Under the pieces are notes generated by a model, which had not been told where the DNA came from, made no database searches, and saw only the letters and a list, made by a program, of their open reading frames with translations. This document shows, in pieces, positions 59,401 through 64,000 of a stretch of DNA of 64,000 nt. Numbering within the stretch: position 1 is the first letter of the stretch; every line of letters begins with the position of its first letter. Position numbers and translations under genes: made by a program. Origin of the DNA: Membranipora membranacea (taxonomy: Eukaryota; Bryozoa; Gymnolaemata; Cheilostomatida; Membraniporidae); NCBI GenBank assembly GCA_914767715.1, contig OU612073.1, positions 4,960,001-5,024,000 of the forward strand. Direction: 5' to 3'.

Positions 59401-59942
59401 AATCTTAATGCATATTCATCTGTTGATGGGAAACCAAACTTGATGTTTGACGACAATCCTTAGAATCTTATTATGGTTGAAAAAGTGAGAAGTCTTTTTG
59501 AATTTAACATTTTTGTTGAAATAAACAATATATCCTTTACCTTTGCGTGTCAGATAAGTTTTAGGTATATGCAGGCTACCATCTACTTCTTCCACAGTAA
59601 TAATCCTGGCTCTGCGTCTTTTAGCGGGAGATCGCACAGTGACTCCGTGTTTATGATTCGCTGGCAAGTCGAGAACTGGAAGACGATCATTCCCCTGAAA
59701 GCGGACAGATACTTTGATATCAGGAAAGTTGTTGCAACCGTGACGCTGCTATGATGACACCCAATGGACAGTGAGGAATATAAGTCCATGCACTTTAGCT
59801 AAAACTGATTAACCTAGGCAGTTGACCGGTCAGTAAAAAGCACAGCTGTAGCTACAAATGAACTAAGAAATCATGGTTTTACCTCAACAACATGGCCTGA
59901 GCCATCCCATGCACCACATCCCTGTGATAATGCACTCAACAT
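44495..59942 (-). CDS. KIAA2012-like coiled-coil protein
   Basis: Long protein of unknown function, similar to vertebrate KIAA2012. Exons (minus): 59942-59883, 59745-59541, 59188-59001, 58770-58622, 57590-57412, 56949-56560, 56494-56477, 56002-55964, 55612-55519, 54992-54334, 54125-54025, 53580-53386, 53136-52978, 52687-52516, 52156-52034, 51641-51525, 50542-50410, 50193-50040, 49534-49368, 47720-47567, 47054-46986, 46060-45845, 45119-44926, 44549-44495; total 1329 codons, phases closing. Residues 77-97 (SLHIPKTYLTRKG, then ALVLYSSE) resemble the N-terminal 'LPKTFSTRKGALILYSE' of human KIAA2012, from memory. The middle (about 200-870) is Ser/Pro-rich and low-complexity, with an AGSAKS repeat in exon 10. 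From about 870 to 1290 it is a Glu/Arg/Lys coiled coil; the end is PWAFSYYVNWPRDTYERM and a basic KKRKIPKKKK tail. Exon structure is firmer than the homology. Confidence 0.75.
44790..44895. mobile_element. Foldback repeat family F, copy 4
   Basis: Left ACAAAGTTTGGTCACTTTGC and GAGTTGCTCCCCC; centre CACTGGTCACGCTGCAGG; right end TTAAACTTGATCTAG. More diverged than the other three copies. It lies in the last intron of the KIAA2012-like gene. Confidence 0.65.
45650..45837. mobile_element. Internally deleted MITE next to a coding-exon splice donor
   Basis: The left end CATAGACTTTATAATAGACC, TAGACAGGACACCATATAC matches the MITE at 27284, as does ATCCAGGTTTTTTCTTGATA inside. The right end is a worn inverted copy (inverted: CTTAGGCTTAATAATAATGA, CCTAGAT). 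Flanks GTCTCATC (45642-45649) and GTCTTACC (45838-45845) agree at 6 of 8 bases, a likely aged 8-bp duplication. The right flank contains the exon 22 donor. Confidence 0.75.
46356..46444. mobile_element. Palindrome of the GTCTGAGCACTTAGAC family
   Basis: Left arm TATAAGTGCTCAGACTTCAA, GGTGCAGGGAGTTACTTGC; right arm is its inverted copy ending GAGTCTGAGCACTTAGACTA. The centre TTACTTGCGCAAGTAA is a perfect palindrome. Single ends of the same sequence occur at 35652-35671 and about 53930-53947. Confidence 0.85.
47858..49207. other. Long intron of the KIAA2012-like gene, nothing coding
   Basis: Intron between exons 19 and 20, AT-rich. The string TTAAGTCTATGGTC at 48845-48858 resembles one terminus of the CATAG-ended MITE family, but I could not find its partner end. 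Confidence 0.4.
51685..51883 (-). mobile_element. tRNA-derived SINE, copy 3
   Basis: Minus strand: GGAGGTAGCTCAGTTGATTA (A box), then GGGTTCAAATTCCGTTGCAG (B box), then the body with CTCAGTCTTCAGACAGAGG. Same order and sequence as copy 1. It lies in the intron upstream of exon 16 of the KIAA2012-like gene. Confidence 0.85.
58550..58628 (-). repeat. Tandem repeat of splice-donor sequence
   Basis: On the minus strand, ATGCCAGGTAATAT and close variants occur four times within 80 bp, separated by TATATA tracts. The first copy is the exon 4 donor itself (GCCAG|GTAATA at 58622/58621); three further copies (near 58603, 58577 and 58558) lie in the intron behind it. Confidence 0.85.
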
Positions 59943-60678
59943 TTCCACTATGTGACAGTTCAGGAGTTATGGCTTCCCTTCTCTAGTCCCTCTTCTGACA
60001 CTGTGTACTGAATCTGTGTGATTTCTTTCTATCCTGTCATCTTATAGTTGTGGAGGCTCACATTCAGCAGGTTCTTGCAAGTGCCCTCCACTGACACTTC
60101 ACTTATTATCTTTTAGCTTTCCTGATTATTGAGTTCAACACTTTCTCAAATGCAGGTGCTCATGATATATAGTTAGGGCACACTTCAATCTTACATTCAA
60201 TTTGACAAATATAATGTACACTTATGTTTTACTAAATAAACAATCCTTTCTTTTGAATTCCTTAATGAGAGTTAATGAAGTTCCCAGTCATTGTTTACAT
60301 AATTTCCTAGCAACCTGGAAAAGGGGTAGCCACCATGAGTCTGAAACCAGTTGCATCTAAAAATTGGTCTTATTTATAGGATTGAAGATCCTTACTGCTT
60401 ATGAATTATGATTAATTTCTCATCAATCAACCTTGATCAATTTTGAAGCAAGATTGGGAGATTTTATTAATGAATTTGAAAAATTAATTTATGGATCACC
60501 CTTAACTTTTTCTCCACAAACAAACTCAGCAAAAACCAATTGTAGCCTAGAAAACTATTGTAGCAGGGAAAACTTTAAAACTAGTTACTGCGCTTGCTTA
60601 TGACACGCCGGCTTCCGGTTTCACTTTGGAATTTCTTTTCATTCACTTCATTGATAACTGAAATATCTATCTATTAAA
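59943..60678. promoter_or_regulatory. Putative shared promoter region of two divergent genes
   Basis: Only 736 bp separate the start codon of the KIAA2012-like gene (minus) from that of TMEM258 (plus), so both 5' UTRs and promoters must lie here. No clear TATA box was recognised. GACACGCCGGCTTCCGGTTT near 60602 carries an ETS-like CCGGAA/TTCCGG core upstream of TMEM258, consistent with a housekeeping promoter; this is inference. Confidence 0.45.
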
Positions 60679-62021
60679 ATGGTAAGTCATAGCATCATCA
60701 CATTGCTTTCAAAGAAAATGCATATATGATACAAATAAGAGGAGAAACATTTTCCTTTCTAATGAACCTGAGTAAAAAAAAGTGGGCAGCGATGCATAGT
60801 TAGTAAAAGTAATAGTAGTTATTTGATTCTATTCAATTATTCTATTCTGATAATAGTGAATGACTTGGATTGGTTGTTCTGTTGTGTCATTGATTGATGA
60901 TTGATTGATGTGATTGAATAAAAATACTTTTCTTTTTCTCATTAAAACTTAAAAAACAGGTGCAAGTTTCTGAATTGGCACTTTCCCTGGGTAAACAAAT
61001 TAACCGGTCAATATCGTCATAGCTTGTACAATAATGGTACAGTAGAGTAGATCATTTGATTCCTCTTCTTGCATGAATGAATCACTACTAACTCAAGCTG
61101 TGTACTACTTTCCTACCTACTTCTATCAGTAACTTCTAAGTAAAGTCCTTGGTCCTATTGGCAAAATGATTTTGCCAGCCAATATAGCGTACTTCCAGGA
61201 GTATATTATGATATAGGCTAGGCTTGGGAAAGGTTTTTCAAAATATGTGTCATGCGGCATGTTGTAAATAGTAATCAAAAAGACTTTCTACATTTATATT
61301 TTATTGTAGGCGTATTACTTTTGTACTGCCATTTGAACTGAAACTATGTATTGCACCCCACAAATTGTGTCCCTATTTTCTGATAAGTAATGAATTAAAA
61401 AAAATTTTTGCTGTTGTTTGATAGATGCGCTGGTGACCACTTATGAACCAATGAACTCCCTCCCTCCCTTCATTGTATGAACAGATGAATTTAATTCATG
61501 ATTTCTATTTCAGGAGGTCGGAATGGAGAGTATGTTCAGATATGTGTCACCAATCAACCCAGCAATCTACCCACAGCTGTCACTGATACTACTCGCTATC
61601 GGAGTATTCTTCATGGCCTGGTTCTTTGTGTATCCTTTACAATTACATGCCCAAATTAATCCAATATGTATTCACCACAATGGCCTTCCCACTCCACCCA
61701 TGTCCATTCATTACAGCCAGCACCTGGAGTATTATCTCATACCTTTTGAAATTTTTGTAATTTAGTTTTGGCATATATGAATGTTTGCTACGTCGTGATG
61801 GTATAGCTGTGCGAAAGAGGTAAAGAAGTTCATGCAAGTAAATGTATGCAATTTTATCCATACCGGCAGTCTTTCCTTAACTTAATTTGTTCAGATATGA
61901 GGTAACATCCACAAAATTCACCAGAGATCTCACCAAAGAGTTACTGGTATCTCTAGTCGCTTCACTATTCATGGGATTCGGAGTTACTTTCTTATTACTT
62001 TGGGTTGGCATTTACGTTTAG
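60679..62021 (+). CDS. TMEM258: TMEM258, oligosaccharyltransferase subunit
   Basis: Small subunit of the oligosaccharyltransferase complex in the ER membrane, needed for protein N-glycosylation. Exons: 60679-60681 (the ATG alone), 61514-61629 and 61895-62021; 81 residues, against 79 in human. The protein starts [18 protein letters not shown], has a first membrane segment ([19 protein letters not shown]), a conserved loop ([17 protein letters not shown]) and a second segment ([19 protein letters not shown]) that ends the protein, as in human. A GTGAGT donor at about 62026 and a TTTTTACAG acceptor at about 62390 suggest an intron in the 3' UTR; AATAAA signals follow near 62525 and 62556. Identification is very secure because most of the protein is nearly invariant in animals. 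Confidence 0.97.
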
Positions 62022-62732
62022 TAAAGGTGAGTTCAATCGAATCACTTTATAGCAATGGGTTTAAAAAACATACAACCTCTAATGATATATTCCCAAAAAC
62101 TCAGTGTAACAATTATTGCGACTTTCTACCAGAAATTGAAGATGGTCTGTTGAATAGCTGCTACTGACTGTGCAAATTATGAGTTCAACACAACACATTG
62201 CCAGTTAAATTATTTTAATATTTTATTCTTGGACTGGGCATTGTTTAATGCTTTTGCGGCTTTTGATATCCTGATGGAGTTGCCTGTTCACTTTGCAGGT
62301 CAGACAACTTCAGATTAGCAATGCTTTGTTGATTGTGCTGACGGTCATCTAATAAGGATTATATATTGTATCGTATTTATCTTTTTACAGGCGTATGGAT
62401 AAAGTTGTGATGACGTCCAGTATTCTTCTTACTGCTAGCTTCTATTTCCATGCTTTCAGTTCATTAATTTAGCAATTTGTATTTATTCTCTTTCAATTGA
62501 TCAAATTATAATTTGTTGTATATAATAAATGTGTAACATAGAGTTTAGAACTGCAATAAACATAAAAGCACTTTGTAAAAATAAAACAGCTTGATGGATA
62601 ATTTTGAATTAATATGTGTCAAAAGGGACACTGTTGAGAATTTCATATTCAGTGAATGATTAAAATAAAATGTGAATTGCGCTATAGAGGTGTCCCTGTT
62701 AGTGCCGGCTGAGGTTCCCAATGTAAAAATCA

Positions 62733-62944
62733 CTAACTTGGCTTTGTCGGCGACGGATCAATTCTTGGTATGACTGCTATAATCGGATTTCCGAATTGTG
62801 AGTCTGTAACTACATATGTCCCAAGTGATGTGGCCTGGGCTTCGTGCAGAGCTTGCCTGTTAGTGTGTGTATGCCTTGAAGAGCTCGTATTTTGATGTCC
62901 AGTGTCTAGGTTAGCAGGTCTGTGTTGTTGATGCACAGGAACAC
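62733..62944 (-). CDS. Terminal exon of an unidentified gene (partial)
   Basis: The minus strand opens after a GTTACAG acceptor (phase 1) and reads VPVHQQHRPANLDTGHQN, then a Ser/Thr/His-rich part and GTYVVTDSQFGNPIIAVIPR, ending DPSPTKPS before the stop at 62735-62733. It joins in phase to the exon at 63851. No family is recognised; the tail looks disordered and could be the cytoplasmic end of a membrane protein. Upstream exons lie beyond the right edge. Confidence 0.55.
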
Positions 62945-63850
62945 CTGTAACATCAGTATAATTTCATTCAATGAAGTCAAGTTCATACAAGTTTGTACCA
63001 AGCTACCCGGGTGTACTTGAGATCAAGTGTGATTCAACTTGCTAGCAATTTGAATCGCCCTTGATATGCTGCAATTTTTATCAGTGACTCAAGGGAGAGT
63101 AACTCCCAGATTCGCTCTGGTGTAGGTGTTCTTTGCATCGGCCTAGTTGATAACTATGGTACACCTGGTACAGGCCAATATATTTTAATCAGAAACAATT
63201 AGGGTCGGCAAATGTTAATACACATTTATTCCTAGTTTAGTTTTTACCCCACACACTCATTAGAGTCCTATACCACTTCGAAATTGAATAAAAACATATT
63301 TCAACATTAAATTTTAGTTAGATACTAGAATTTGGTTGTCCGGTTGTCAAAAATACCTATCAAACGACTAATTGTAAAAGTTTTGCAACAACGTTCCACT
63401 AATTCCCAAGTAAGCAAGGTTACAGATATCCTTGATCAAGTTCTTTACATGGAGTGAGGGACCGTGAAAGCAGCTAGAGGATCAGACAGAATGTAGACCT
63501 GATTGTTAGTGCAGATAGACCTGTGGCAGTCACTGCAAAAAGTGACTAGAAATTCAACTTCATTGAACGAATTACAGGATAGGGCTTACAGTTGTTCGCT
63601 GCTTTTTGACCTGATCGCAAAGGTGACATACTACCTGACATTATATTGCACAATGAGGTCTTAATTGTCAAAGTAGCAGCCGGAAAGCTTAAAAGTGAGC
63701 AAATAGTAAAGATATTATGGTTTTGATTGAAACTTGCAAAATCAAATAGAGTATTTCAGAATAAGTGGATGTACAAACTTACATAGGTCTGATATCATCA
63801 ACAGTCAAGAAACAGCCATAAACAGTTACAATAATATACCCATTTATCAC

Positions 63851-63914
63851 CTGTATAACTATCTTTAAACCGTCTTTTTCCATTTTGCTGTTGCTTTTGA
63901 GTCTTTTTGGAAAC
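63851..63914 (-). CDS. Penultimate exon of the same unidentified gene
   Basis: The minus strand reads SKKTQKQQQNGKRRFKDSYT and ends at a donor ACAG|GTGATA in phase 1, which matches the acceptor phase of the exon at 62944. The upstream boundary is unclear: the obvious TTAG acceptor would put a TAA in frame, so the true start is a little further in or the exon is misread. The piece is strongly basic. Confidence 0.4.
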
Positions 63915-64000
63915 TTTTTACTAATTTTCAGGCAGCAGCAAAATAGAGAAAGTGTTTCTTGATGTCAGCAGACCTTTGAATACTTGAAAACCATCTTATT

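Overview
The window is animal nuclear DNA. It is AT-rich, its genes are split by many GT-AG introns of a few hundred bases to about 4 kb, and the intergenic and intronic space is full of transposon remnants. The gene set fits an invertebrate, most likely an early-branching one: a death-effector-domain (DED) caspase of the caspase-8 type, a p50RhoGAP (ARHGAP1) orthologue, a GT31 galactosyltransferase-like enzyme, a protein ending in the 'short-chain collagen C4' domain known mainly from sponges and cnidarians, a KIAA2012-like coiled-coil protein, and TMEM258. A sponge is my best guess from the C4 domain; this is inference.

Layout. 1-7.6 kb: first exon of a DED-like gene on the minus strand (581-467), then a transposon-rich stretch holding a decayed LINE with a tRNA-derived SINE beside it (1.75-2.96 kb) and a 2.8-kb MULE-type DNA transposon with tandem-repeat ends and a perfect 9-bp target duplication (3660-6485). 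7.6-14.3 kb: complete 10-exon caspase-8-like gene, minus strand. 17.6-29.4 kb: complete 12-exon ARHGAP1-like gene, plus strand. 32.1-40.3 kb: 4-exon beta-1,3-galactosyltransferase-like gene, plus strand; its last intron carries an antisense LINE with an intact 620-codon reverse-transcriptase frame, and a second fragment of the same LINE sits just after the stop codon. 42.0-43.8 kb: 4-exon membrane-anchored C4-domain gene without collagen repeats, plus strand. 44.5-59.9 kb: 24-exon KIAA2012-like gene, minus strand. 60.7-62.5 kb: TMEM258, plus strand, head to head with the previous gene. 62.7-64 kb: 3' end of an unidentified minus-strand gene.

The genes do not form an operon or one pathway. They cover cell death (caspase, possibly the DED gene), Rho-family GTPase control (ARHGAP1), glycosylation (the GT31 enzyme and TMEM258, an oligosaccharyltransferase subunit), a cell-surface protein and a probable cytoskeletal or ciliary coiled-coil protein. 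All exon models were built by hand from splice consensus, reading-frame phase and family similarity. The phases close across every complete model, giving 540, 461, 343, 352, 1329 and 81 codons.

The most notable observations are the MULE with minisatellite-like inverted ends, an 8-bp-TSD MITE that has inserted so that its duplicated target contains the splice donor of a coding exon, a minisatellite made of repeated splice-donor sequence, the collagen-free C4 protein, and several small foldback repeat families, two of whose copies lie beside minisatellites.
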